Shown piece after piece: positions 6,207 to 13,591 of a stretch of DNA of 22,899 nt; the stretch's first letter is position 1, and every line of letters starts with the position of its first letter. The notes beneath the pieces are model-generated. The model searched no databases and was not told the origin of the DNA. It saw only the letters and a list, made by a program, of their open reading frames with translations. The stretch comes from an uncultured Parabacteroides sp. (GTDB lineage: Bacteria > Bacteroidota > Bacteroidia > Bacteroidales > Tannerellaceae), in assembly GCF_902493135.1 (NCBI RefSeq), contig NZ_CABUOD010000055.1, positions 1 to 22,899 of the forward strand. The letters are read 5' to 3'. Position numbers and translations under genes: made by a program.

Positions 6207-6434
6207 TTAAGGAGTAATTGCCCTGTTGATCAATTCACCCGAAACGTGCTCTTCCTTCGCGGACTCTCCGTCGAACTTCCCCAAGTAATTAGGAAAGAAA
6301 AACAGTTTTAAGATAAAAAACATGATGAAGAGCTTGACCAATATGATTAGCCATAGCGTTTTACCCAGCTTCATTTCGCGAAATCCTTCCAGATAAAAAT
6401 GGTATATCCGTATGTATATAGGCTCCCTTTTCAT
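6207..6434 (-). CDS. DUF4492 small membrane protein of the cyd operon
   Basis: A 75-residue protein with a charged N-terminus (MKREPIYIRIYHFYLEGFREMKLGKTLW) and one strong membrane helix (LIILVKLFIMFFILKLFFF, about 29-47), then a short polar tail. This matches DUF4492, a family of small proteins found directly upstream of cydA in Bacteroidetes and some epsilonproteobacteria. The placement suggests an accessory subunit or assembly factor for cytochrome bd, similar in role to CydX, but that is inference. I chose ATG 6434; a TTG eight codons earlier is weaker. A perfect -7 box lies about 56 bases upstream. Confidence 0.85.
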   Translation of the reverse strand: MKREPIYIRIYHFYLEGFREMKLGKTLWLIILVKLFIMFFILKLFFFPNYLGKFDGESAKEEHVSGELINRAITP

Positions 6435-6489
6435 ATCGGTATCGTACTTTAATAACAAGAGATCGGGTGAATAAGTTTTTCTTTCTTTA

Positions 6490-6497
6490 CAAAAATA
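6490..6497 (-). promoter_or_regulatory. -7 promoter box for the cyd operon
   Basis: TATTTTTG on the minus strand matches TAnnTTTG and lies 56 bases upstream of the DUF4492 ATG. No clear -33 box at the expected distance. The region is AT-rich and shared with the divergent promoter for 6723. Confidence 0.4.
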
Positions 6498-6613
6498 GGA
6501 AAAGCGTTAAAATGTTTTCCCCTAAAAGCATAGATATTATTTATGAAAAAATAGACTTTATCTATAATCTCTGTTAAAAAAAACTATTTTAAAGAAGAAA
6601 GCCGAAAGGAAGA

Positions 6614-6644
6614 CTTGCCGTTACTTCCGCATTGGCTATATTTG
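6614..6644 (+). promoter_or_regulatory. Promoter of the oxidoreductase/DUF1080 operon
   Basis: CTTG (TTG at 6615-6617) and TATATTTG (6637-6644) are separated by 19 bp, an excellent match to the Bacteroidetes TTTG / TAnnTTTG promoter. It predicts a leader of about 70 bases before the ATG at 6723. Confidence 0.6.
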
Positions 6645-6722
6645 CGTCAGTTTGTGTTTTTATAGGACAAGAAATTACATCGAATATTATAATTAAGTGC
6701 TAATCTATAAAAAATTATTACT

Positions 6723-8210
6723 ATGTCGAACATTTCAAGAAGATCATTTCTTCAAAGAGGAGCCGCAGCAGCTGCCGCCTTCTCGATCGTTCCGGGTTCC
6801 ATCCTGGGAAAATCTCATGGATACACCGCTCCATCCGACAAGTTGAACATTGCTGCCGTCGGTATCGGCGGTATGGGTAATGCCAATCTTAAGAACATGG
6901 AGAAAACAGAAAATATCGTAGCGCTTTGCGATATCGACTGGAAATATGCCAAACCGGTATTCGACCGTCATCCACAGGCAAAAAAGTACTGGGATTACCG
7001 CAAGATGTATGACGAAATGGGCAAATCCATCGACGCCGTACTGGTTGCCACTGCCGACCACACTCACGCTATGATCACGGCCGATGCCATGACAATGGGC
7101 AAACACGTGTACACACAGAAACCGTTGACCCACTCGGTTTACGAATCCCGTTTGCTGACCAAACTGGCTGCTTCGACAGGCGTTGCCACTCAGATGGGTA
7201 ACCAGGGTTCTTCAGCCGAAGGCACAGACTTGGTCTGTGAATGGATCTGGAACGGTGAAATCGGTGACATATATAAAGTAGAATGTGCTACTAACCGTCC
7301 TATCTGGCCGCAGGGTTTGAACACACCGGAAAAGGCAGACAAGATTCCTTCCACACTGAACTGGGATCTGTTCTCCGGTCCGGCAGAAGTAAAACCTTAC
7401 AACCACATTTATCATCCTTGGAACTGGCGCGGATGGTGGGCTTACGGAACAGGCGCATTGGGCGATATGGCTTGCCACATCATGCACCAGCCGTTCAAAG
7501 CCTTGAAGTTGGGCTATCCGACAAGAGTCGAAGCATCTTCCACTCTGTTGCTCCGCGATTGCGCTCCTAATGCACAGCACGTGAAGTTCATTTTCCCGGC
7601 TCGTGAAAACATGCCGAAACTCGCCATGCCGGAAGTGGAAGTACACTGGTATGACGGCGGTATGATGCCGGATCGTCCGAAAGGTTTCCCCGAAGGCAAA
7701 GAACTGATGGGTCCCGGCGGTGGTCTGACCATCTTCCACGGAACAAAGGATACGTTGATCTGCGGTTGCTACGGCCAGGAACCGTTCTTGCTGTCCGGCC
7801 GTGTGCCTAACGCTCCGAAGGTATGTCGCCGCGTAGCAAACGCCATGGGTGGCGGTCACGAACAAGACTGGATCCGTGCATGTAAAGAAAACGCATCCAG
7901 CCGTGTCCAGACAAAGTCCAACTTCTTAGAAGCCGGTCCGTTCAACGAAATGGTTGTGATGGGCGTATTGGCAGTTCGTCTGCAGGCGCTGAACAAGACG
8001 CTGGAATGGGACGGACAGAACATGCAGTTCACCAATATCAACGACAACGAAGAGATCAAGGTTTGCATCAAAGACGGTTTCACGATCAAAGACGGCCATC
8101 CTTCGTTCAACAAAGACTGGACAGATCCTGTCAATGCTAAAAAATTCGCTGCCGAATTGATCAAGCATAACTATCGTCAGGGTTGGAGTTTGCCTGATAT
8201 GCCAAGATAA
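6723..8210 (+). CDS. Tat-exported Gfo/Idh/MocA-family oxidoreductase
   Basis: A 495-residue NAD(P)-dependent sugar-type oxidoreductase. Residues 5-29 form a Tat signal (SRRSFLQRG, alanine-rich core), so it is exported folded, with cofactor. The Rossmann motif GIGGMG is at 47-52. The usual EKP motif of the family appears as QKP (132-134, TQKPLTHSVYESR), as in many exported Bacteroidetes members. GALGDMACHIMH at 244-255 holds the likely catalytic Asp and His. The C-terminal domain includes GHEQDWIRAC. It is co-transcribed with a DUF1080 lipoprotein 25 bases downstream; such pairs fit a periplasmic pathway in which a sugar is oxidised at C3 and the 3-keto glycoside is then cleaved. The substrate cannot be told from sequence. 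Confidence 0.9.
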   Translation: MSNISRRSFLQRGAAAAAAFSIVPGSILGKSHGYTAPSDKLNIAAVGIGGMGNANLKNMEKTENIVALCDIDWKYAKPVFDRHPQAKKYWDYRKMYDEMGKSIDAVLVATADHTHAMITADAMTMGKHVYTQKPLTHSVYESRLLTKLAASTGVATQMGNQGSSAEGTDLVCEWIWNGEIGDIYKVECATNRPIWPQGLNTPEKADKIPSTLNWDLFSGPAEVKPYNHIYHPWNWRGWWAYGTGALGDMACHIMHQPFKALKLGYPTRVEASSTLLLRDCAPNAQHVKFIFPARENMPKLAMPEVEVHWYDGGMMPDRPKGFPEGKELMGPGGGLTIFHGTKDTLICGCYGQEPFLLSGRVPNAPKVCRRVANAMGGGHEQDWIRACKENASSRVQTKSNFLEAGPFNEMVVMGVLAVRLQALNKTLEWDGQNMQFTNINDNEEIKVCIKDGFTIKDGHPSFNKDWTDPVNAKKFAAELIKHNYRQGWSLPDMPR

Positions 8211-8235
8211 TATCAGTTTTAAACAAATAAATAGA

Positions 8236-9090
8236 ATGAAAAAGTCAGTATTATTAGCAAGTGCCGCAATTATGATGTGCTATTTCACATCGTGTGGCGG
8301 TGGTAAGAAAACAGAAGAAGCTGCTGCTCCTGAAGAAGGAGCACAAACAGAAGCTGCCGTTCCTGAATACAACCTCATGAACGATCTGCCTACTGTTGAC
8401 TTGTCTACTTTCCCGAAAGATGCCGATGGCAAAGTCACTTTGTTCGACGGTAAATCGTTCAATGGGTGGAGAGGCTACGACCGTACGGATGTGCCTGCTG
8501 CCTGGGAAGTGGTAGACGGTACGATCCATATCAAAGGGTCCGGTGCAGGTGAAGCTGGTGCTAAAGATGGTGGCGACTTGGTTTTCGCTCATAAGTTCAA
8601 AAACTACGAATTTGAATTTGAATGGAAAGTAGGTAAAGGTTCCAACTCAGGCGTTCTGTATATGATCCAGGAAGTCGAAGGACAGCCTTCTTATATCTCT
8701 GCTCCTGAATACCAGGTACTCGACAACGCAAACCATCCGGATGCCAAGTTGGGTAAAGACGGTAACCGCCAGTCTGCTTCCCTGTATGACATGATCCCGG
8801 CCAAACCGCAGAACTCCAAACCGTTCGGCGAATGGAACAAGGGTAAGATCATGTGCTACAAAGGTACGGTCGTTCATTATCAGAACGACGAACCGGTTGT
8901 TGAATATCATTTGTGGACACAGCAGTGGAAGGAAATGTTGGATAACAGCAAATTCAGCAAAGACAAATGGCCGTTGGCTTACGAACTGTTGCTGAACTGC
9001 GGCGGTGAAAACAAAGAAGGTTTCATCGGTTTCCAGGACCACGGAGACGATGTTTGGTATCGCAACATCACGATCAAAGAACTTGACTAA
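8236..9090 (+). CDS. DUF1080 (3-keto-disaccharide hydrolase type) lipoprotein
   Basis: A 284-residue lipoprotein. The signal sequence ends at a lipobox-like YFTSC with Cys20, followed by GGGKKTEEAAAPEEG, a flexible linker. The DUF1080 domain begins near residue 67 with VTLFDGKSFNGWRGYDR and runs to the end; it has a concanavalin-like beta fold in known structures. Members have been linked to hydrolysis or lyase-like cleavage of 3-keto-glycosides, which fits the oxidoreductase gene just upstream. The acidic export signal typical of surface lipoproteins is missing after the Cys (GGGKK), so a periplasm-facing location is more likely. It is the last gene of a two-gene operon, ended by the terminator at 9118-9151. 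Confidence 0.9.
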   Translation: MKKSVLLASAAIMMCYFTSCGGGKKTEEAAAPEEGAQTEAAVPEYNLMNDLPTVDLSTFPKDADGKVTLFDGKSFNGWRGYDRTDVPAAWEVVDGTIHIKGSGAGEAGAKDGGDLVFAHKFKNYEFEFEWKVGKGSNSGVLYMIQEVEGQPSYISAPEYQVLDNANHPDAKLGKDGNRQSASLYDMIPAKPQNSKPFGEWNKGKIMCYKGTVVHYQNDEPVVEYHLWTQQWKEMLDNSKFSKDKWPLAYELLLNCGGENKEGFIGFQDHGDDVWYRNITIKELD

Positions 9091-9117
9091 GCAGTCGTTT
9101 CTTTTATCAAAATAAGG

Positions 9118-9151
9118 AAGCCCCGGTATCGTTTGGATGCCGGGGCTTTTC
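9118..9151. terminator. Bidirectional intrinsic terminator
   Basis: AAGCCCCGGTATC (9118-9130) pairs with GATGCCGGGGCTT (9136-9148) with one mismatch. It is followed by TTTTC on the plus strand and by a T-containing run (CCTTATTTTG) on the minus strand. It lies between two convergent operons and probably serves both. Confidence 0.85.
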
Positions 9152-9182
9152 TTGTTTGCCAGATGCAGAGAGACGGCCGGAC

Positions 9183-10322
9183 TTATTTTGCCATCACCTT
9201 TATATTGCTATAACTGTTCCCTTCGAAATTGATACGGCCGTTTTTGCCGTTGTTGACATCGAGTATGTAGTCGTTTTTGTTCCTTTGGTCGTCGCGGCTA
9301 TCGAACCCGACCGAGTTCTCGCTCTGGTTACGACGCTGGATATTGAATCCGCCTTGAATCTTGCAATTGCCGTATTTCATATCGTTGGCAACGACACGGA
9401 AGGAGGCGTTCACATCGATATGGATATTCAGATTGCCGTAGCGGGCATCCACATTGACCTTGTCGAAGTTGCTGGCAAGATCCTTGATGTTAAGCGTGCT
9501 GTAGCTCAGTTCATCGACGTTGATGCCTTGTTTCAGTTCGTCGATCTGGCAATTCCCGTATTTCAGTTCCAAGTAGCCGTTGTCCAGCCTATTGATATGG
9601 ATATCGCCGTATTTGGCTTCGACATTCATCTTCCGGATATTTCCGAGGTTGAGGTTGGAGTACCGGCCGTCGACATTCAGTTGTGAGCCGTTGCGGATAG
9701 AGGATTTGCCGCAATAGGCCAGGTCCAAAGTCGCATTGTCGACATCGGCGATGTCCAGATTGCCATATTGCACGTCTATGTTGAGAGGCCCCGTGAAGCT
9801 GCCGCCGCTGAGATTGCCGTATTTGACATGCAGGTCGCATTTCCCCTTATTGTTTTCCGGCATGGTGATATTGCCGTACTTCTGTGTCAGGTCGCAGGTC
9901 AGGTCGGAGGGCATATTGACATAGTAGTTGATGGTGAACGACTGGTTGCCCCCGTTGCTCCCGTTTTGCGGCTTCAGGCTGGTGACGGCCGAAACCGTAT
10001 TGCCCATCTTTTCCATCCGTATGCTGATACGGTCGAGGATGTTCTGCGCCTTTTCCTCATTGCGGGCTTTCGCCTCGATTACGACACGGATGGAGACTTC
10101 GTTCTTGCTCCAGTGCGTGACCGTAATGTTCCCGTAACGGTTGTCCACTTGGAGGATGTCGCTTTTGCCGACATTGAAACTTTTGTTGATTTCCTTTTTC
10201 TTGATGCTTTCCTGTTTGCTGCCCCAACCGGGCAGGCTGCAGCACAAAACCAGGAGCATGAGCAGGCAAGGCCGCAATAAGGACTGCTTGCCGTTCGTCG
10301 GATGTTGATGAGTTGCTTTCAT
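9183..10322 (-). CDS. Exported YGN-repeat beta-helix-like protein (DUF4097-like)
   Basis: A 379-residue protein with a signal sequence (hydrophobic core about 16-30) and about eleven repeats built on an aromatic turn. Tyrosines stand at 63, 149, 168, 186, 203, 221, 238, 255, 274, 295 and 317, most in the form [KR]YGN[LIC] followed by alternating hydrophobic residues. The spacing of 17-22 residues fits coils of a parallel beta-helix, as in DUF4097/head-GIN-like putative adhesins of Bacteroidetes. It is the third gene of an operon after an ECF sigma factor and an anti-sigma-like protein (16-base gap), so it is probably a cell-surface or periplasmic output or sensor of that regulator. The signal contains CC but no good lipobox. 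No enzymatic motif is visible. Confidence 0.75.
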   Translation of the reverse strand: MKATHQHPTNGKQSLLRPCLLMLLVLCCSLPGWGSKQESIKKKEINKSFNVGKSDILQVDNRYGNITVTHWSKNEVSIRVVIEAKARNEEKAQNILDRISIRMEKMGNTVSAVTSLKPQNGSNGGNQSFTINYYVNMPSDLTCDLTQKYGNITMPENNKGKCDLHVKYGNLSGGSFTGPLNIDVQYGNLDIADVDNATLDLAYCGKSSIRNGSQLNVDGRYSNLNLGNIRKMNVEAKYGDIHINRLDNGYLELKYGNCQIDELKQGINVDELSYSTLNIKDLASNFDKVNVDARYGNLNIHIDVNASFRVVANDMKYGNCKIQGGFNIQRRNQSENSVGFDSRDDQRNKNDYILDVNNGKNGRINFEGNSYSNIKVMAK

Positions 10323-10338
10323 TTTGCTTGTCTGTTTA

Positions 10339-10887
10339 TTATCTTAATCTTTTATTTGTCGTCTTCATATTTTCCATCTGCTTCAACATGATGTTGAGGC
10401 TTTCCAGGCTGGTGCTGTAATGCAGGTTCATGGCATAGAGGCCGGCATTGGAGCAAGGCAGAGTCGGAAGGACCGTTTCTTCGAACATATAATTGTCCGT
10501 CAGGACCCGTTTCGTCTCTTTCAAAAGCTCCTCCGTTCCGGGAGTCCGTTGCTGTTTGTACATCGCCTGCATCTGCGAGATGATGTCGCTCATCTGCATA
10601 TTGTAGTAGAGACGAAGTTCCTCTATCTCCTCCTTCACCTCGCAGGTATGCCGGCTTGCGGCCGCCTGTCCGGGCTGCGTATGCAAAGGCGTGCCGCCCG
10701 GCAGTTTGAAGAGGAACAGCAGGGCGATGCAAGCTGCCGCGGCAAAAGCGCAAAGGCTATATAGCGTAGCCCGGCTTTTGCGCGGAGCAGCCAGCTTCTG
10801 CTCGAAGCGTTCGAAGTGGCCTTCAGGTAACAGGTCGTCTTCAAAGGCTTCCCGGTTCGTGTCTATGAAATGTTTCAGTTTATCCAT
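10339..10887 (-). CDS. Anti-sigma-like single-pass membrane protein
   Basis: A 182-residue protein with a cytosolic N-terminus of about 42 residues (DLLPEGHFERFEQKL...), one membrane helix (about 43-61, LYSLCAFAAAACIALLFLF) and a periplasmic helical part of about 115 residues. Its start overlaps the end of the ECF sigma gene by 8 bases. Gene order and topology suggest an anti-sigma factor, but there is no recognisable zinc anti-sigma motif (HxxxCxxC), so this is inferred from context. The segment DDLLPEGHFERF near the N-terminus recurs in Bacteroidales proteins at this position as I recall; I know of no experimental function. The periplasmic part (CEVKEEIEELRLYYNMQMSD) could sense an envelope signal. 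Confidence 0.7.
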   Translation of the reverse strand: MDKLKHFIDTNREAFEDDLLPEGHFERFEQKLAAPRKSRATLYSLCAFAAAACIALLFLFKLPGGTPLHTQPGQAAASRHTCEVKEEIEELRLYYNMQMSDIISQMQAMYKQQRTPGTEELLKETKRVLTDNYMFEETVLPTLPCSNAGLYAMNLHYSTSLESLNIMLKQMENMKTTNKRLR

Positions 10888-11428
10888 TTTCTTTATTTGC
10901 TGCTATTATATCCAACAATTTGCGCTTTGCCCTGAGATACTGGCTGCGCACGCTCGGCGGCCGGATGGTCAGGATGGAGGCGATCTCTTCCATATCATAT
11001 CCCTCAAAGAGGTAGAGCGAGAGGATCACGCGATAGCCGGCCGGCAGTTTCTTGCAGGCTTCCTTCACCTGGGCGACGGAATAGCGGATTTCCTCCTCGT
11101 CCGGCCCGTCGTCGTCGGGTTCGGCATAGTTGTCCGAAAGCTCTTCCCAGCCGGGTGTCTGCCGGCGCACGTAATCGATGGCTGTATGGACGGCTATGCG
11201 GTGCATCCATGCTTCGAAACATTGTCCATCCTGATACTGGTCGAGGCGGGTGAATATCTTCAGGAAAGCATCCTGCATCGCCTCCTCCGCCTCTGACGCG
11301 TTGCCCACAATACGCAGGCAGGCAACATACAGCCGCTGTGCGAATTGCTTGTAAAGGGCGAGCTGTGCGGTCCGGTTACCACGCCGGCACCCTTCGATCA
11401 GATGTGCATTTGTTTCTTCCATTTTCAT
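10880..11428 (-). CDS. ECF-type RNA polymerase sigma factor
   Basis: A 182-residue extracytoplasmic-function sigma factor. Region 2 spans about residues 20-90 (LYKQFAQRLYVACLRIVGNASEAEEAMQDAFLKIF...FEAWMHRIAVHTAIDYVRR) and region 4 about 125-175 (LPAGYRVILSLYLFEGYDMEEIA...SVRSQYLRAKRKLLDII), with the usual acidic linker between. It heads a three-gene operon with an anti-sigma-like protein and the YGN-repeat protein. Upstream is a two-part element (TGCAAC, 17 bp, CGTTTA) of the type I associate with autoregulated Bacteroidetes ECF operons. That element would put the transcript start very near ATG 11428, so translation may be leaderless there or begin at the ATG at 11422. Confidence 0.93.
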   Translation of the reverse strand: MKMEETNAHLIEGCRRGNRTAQLALYKQFAQRLYVACLRIVGNASEAEEAMQDAFLKIFTRLDQYQDGQCFEAWMHRIAVHTAIDYVRRQTPGWEELSDNYAEPDDDGPDEEEIRYSVAQVKEACKKLPAGYRVILSLYLFEGYDMEEIASILTIRPPSVRSQYLRAKRKLLDIIAANKENG

Positions 11429-11433
11429 ATATA

Positions 11434-11462
11434 TAAACGAGGGGGATCGGAGAAACGTTGCA
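11434..11462 (-). promoter_or_regulatory. Putative ECF-type autoregulated promoter
   Basis: On the minus strand, TGCAAC (11457-11462) and CGTTTA (11434-11439) are separated by 17 bp, and the second lies about 6 bases before the first ATG. This does not look like the housekeeping TTTG/TAnnTTTG pattern and resembles the elements in front of Bacteroidetes ECF sigma genes. Assigned from memory of such promoters, not tested. Confidence 0.4.
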
Positions 11463-11506
11463 TCTTTCCGGCAAGAAAAGCCAAAAAAAGATAGTACATT
11501 CCTGCA

Positions 11507-11563
11507 AAAAGCCTATAGCTTATTATGGAAAAGCCTATAACCTTTTGAGCCGAAAGCTATAGG
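11507..11563. repeat. CTATAGCTT inverted and direct repeats upstream of the ECF operon
   Basis: CCTATAGCTT (11512-11521) and AAGCTATAGG (11554-11563) are perfect inverted repeats. AAAAGCCTATA also occurs twice in direct orientation with a 22-base period (G at 11511 and 11533). The arrangement looks like a binding site array or a stem-loop upstream of the sigma factor promoter. Confidence 0.5.
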
Positions 11564-11574
11564 GTACACAAAAA

Positions 11575-11600
11575 GAAAGGCATCATCCCGATGCCTCTCT
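11575..11600 (-). terminator. Terminator of the NigD-like gene
   Basis: A GAAAGGCATC / GATGCCTCTC stem with one mismatch and a short loop (11575-11599). On the minus strand it is followed by TTTCTTTTTG. It lies 40 bases after the stop of the gene ending at 11641. Confidence 0.75.
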
Positions 11601-11640
11601 CCCTGAACTAAATGATAAAAATAAAAGTTATGTGGGAAGG

Positions 11641-12366
11641 TTATTTGTCTTCTGTATCTTTTGACTTGTAATCCAACTCGACGGTATTATAGTCGTTCGA
11701 GACGAAAGATCTGTATTTGATCTTCAACTTCACCGTCTTGCCTTCCGTGTCCGGCAACTTGTCCAGCTTGAAGGAGACCAGCCCGGCTGAAGGATTGATG
11801 GACGGGTCGATATCGCCATAGGCATTATGGCGGAACTCCAGTTCATACGGATCGGCGCTGTTCGTCTGTACCAGGTTCAGGAAATGCTTGACATTGTCGT
11901 TGTAACCTTTCTGGATATAGAAATCGAAGGTGATATATCCGTCCTCGATCCACACCCCGTCCTTAGACCAGGCACCGGCGAGATTCAGCGCCAACTTGTC
12001 TGTTCCGTAATAGGAATCATTTTCCGGTCCCAGGTCAGGAGCGATCGGTTTGGTCAGCAAGGTGTCCAGCGTGACCAGCCGGACAGTGCAGTCGTAGCCC
12101 GGCTCCTTCTTTTCGTCCTCCATGTACCGTATCAAGGCGCGTATCTCTTTCAATTGTCCGGGGAAAACCTGGTTGGTCGGGTATAAAGTCGTCGAATCAT
12201 CCAATTGCATATAATAAGTACTTTCGCTCAACGGCTTGACCGTGACAATGGCAGGCAGGCTGTCCCTCAAAAAGTCATAATAATCGTCATCATCCAAACA
12301 AGAATAAAAAGCAGTAGAACCCAATAAGATTCCGAGTAGTAGCATAAAACTTTTCAACGTCTTCAT
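11641..12366 (-). CDS. NigD-like surface lipoprotein
   Basis: A 241-residue lipoprotein of the NigD-like family (Bacteroidetes; named after a bacteriocin-linked gene but mostly of unknown function). The signal ends at FYSC (Cys23), and the mature N-terminus is LDDDD, the acidic lipoprotein export signal that sends lipoproteins to the cell surface in Bacteroides. The rest is beta-rich, with the family's typical layout: an N-terminal OB-like part near TVKPLSESTYYMQLDDSTTLYP and a C-terminal Ig-like part with YITFDFYIQKG, HNAYGD and VSFKLDKL. It appears to be transcribed alone, with its own terminator downstream and a separate lpxB operon upstream. Nothing in the sequence shows a ligand. Confidence 0.85.
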   Translation of the reverse strand: MKTLKSFMLLLGILLGSTAFYSCLDDDDYYDFLRDSLPAIVTVKPLSESTYYMQLDDSTTLYPTNQVFPGQLKEIRALIRYMEDEKKEPGYDCTVRLVTLDTLLTKPIAPDLGPENDSYYGTDKLALNLAGAWSKDGVWIEDGYITFDFYIQKGYNDNVKHFLNLVQTNSADPYELEFRHNAYGDIDPSINPSAGLVSFKLDKLPDTEGKTVKLKIKYRSFVSNDYNTVELDYKSKDTEDK

Positions 12367-12390
12367 AACATGTATCTAAATTATTTATTT

Positions 12391-12408
12391 TTCCTTTCTA
12401 AAAAGGAA
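12391..12408. other. Short AT-rich hairpin between lpxB and the NigD-like gene
   Basis: TTCCTTT (12391-12397) and AAAGGAA (12402-12408) form a perfect 7-bp stem with a 4-nt loop. No T-tract follows on either strand, so it is not a standard terminator. It sits in the 5' leader of the NigD-like gene. Confidence 0.35.
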
Positions 12409-12455
12409 GATGACAAAGACGCTGCAAATGCTGCAAAGAGAGCTGATAAAAGATG

Positions 12456-13589
12456 TTAATGCTTCAATGATTGATAGATAAGCTCCGCTGTACGGCGGGA
12501 AGCGCCGGGCTTGCCGAGCAGGCGGATCATCTCGTCGTAGCCGTCGAGCATGCGGGTACGGTAGGCAGGATCGTTCAGGACACGTCCTAACTCGTCATGT
12601 ATCCGGCTATATGAAAATCGGGCTCCGAACAACTCCTGCACCACTTCGCGTCCGGCGATGAGGTTGACCAGCGAGATGTATTTCGTATGGAAGAAATGGC
12701 GGAAGATAAAACTTGCCAGCCGACCGGCCGCGACATAATAACAGACGACTTGCGGCACACGGAAAAGGGAGGCCTCGAGCGTAGCCGTCCCCGATGTGAC
12801 CAGCGCCGCATCACTATGGCTGAGGAGAGGATAGGTTTTGCCGAACACGATCTTGACATCCGCGTTGCCGACATACTGCCTGTAATATTCCGGTTCCAGG
12901 CCGGGAGCGCCGGCGATCACGGGTTGGTGGTCCGGATAGGCGGCTGCCACCTTCAGCATGGTCGGAAGGTTGTCTTTGATCTCCTGGCGGCGGCTGCCTG
13001 CCAACAGTGCCAGCACGGGACGTTCGTCCAGCTGTTCGTCCCTGCGGAAAGTATCAGGTCCGGCCGCCTGCCTTTCCATATAGCCGGCGACCGAATCGAC
13101 CGAAGGGTTGCCCACATAGTCCACCGGATAGCCGAGGTTGCGGAAAAACTCCACTTCGAAAGGCAGGATGCAGAACATCCGGTCCACGTAGCGGCGGAAA
13201 TCCTTGATCCGATACTGCTTCCAAGCCCATATCTTAGGAGAGATATAATAGTAGACGGGCCGCCCCAACTGCGTCTTGACGTATTTGGCCATCTTCAGAT
13301 TGAAGCCCGGATAATCGATCAGGATCACCACATCGGGACGGTACTTCCGGATTTCTTCCTGGCAGGCTTTCATGTTGTCCAGGATCGTACGGAGATTGAG
13401 CAGTACGGGGATAAAGCCCATGAAAGCCATATCCCTGTAATGCTTCACCAGCGTCCCTCCGACCGCCTGCATAAGATCGCCGCCCAGGAAACGGAAATCC
13501 GCCTGCGCATCCTGCTCCTTCAGCGCAGCCATCAGGTTGGAGGCATGCAGATCACCGGAGGCTTCGCCCGCTATCAAAAAATATTTCAT
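12456..13589 (-). CDS. lpxB: Lipid-A-disaccharide synthase
   Basis: A 377-residue glycosyltransferase (family GT19) that joins UDP-2,3-diacylglucosamine and lipid X to make the tetraacyl disaccharide of lipid A, on the inner face of the inner membrane. The start MKYFLIAGEASGDLHASNLM is diagnostic. FMGFIPVLLNL, DVVILIDYPGFNLKMAKY, YYISPKIWAWKQYRIK and the nucleotide-binding-side segment VTSGTATLEASLFRVPQVVCY are all present. Its length is normal. It is transcribed with surE, whose stop lies 2 bases upstream of the ATG, a pairing I regard as common in Bacteroidales. There is no sign of damage. Confidence 0.97.
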   Translation of the reverse strand: MKYFLIAGEASGDLHASNLMAALKEQDAQADFRFLGGDLMQAVGGTLVKHYRDMAFMGFIPVLLNLRTILDNMKACQEEIRKYRPDVVILIDYPGFNLKMAKYVKTQLGRPVYYYISPKIWAWKQYRIKDFRRYVDRMFCILPFEVEFFRNLGYPVDYVGNPSVDSVAGYMERQAAGPDTFRRDEQLDERPVLALLAGSRRQEIKDNLPTMLKVAAAYPDHQPVIAGAPGLEPEYYRQYVGNADVKIVFGKTYPLLSHSDAALVTSGTATLEASLFRVPQVVCYYVAAGRLASFIFRHFFHTKYISLVNLIAGREVVQELFGARFSYSRIHDELGRVLNDPAYRTRMLDGYDEMIRLLGKPGASRRTAELIYQSLKH

Positions 13590-13591
13590 AT

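Noticed and set aside
9156..10280. Long hydrophobic plus-strand ORFs opposite the YGN-repeat gene
   Set aside because: Their regular Val/Ile/Asp pattern is the reverse complement of the YGN repeats.
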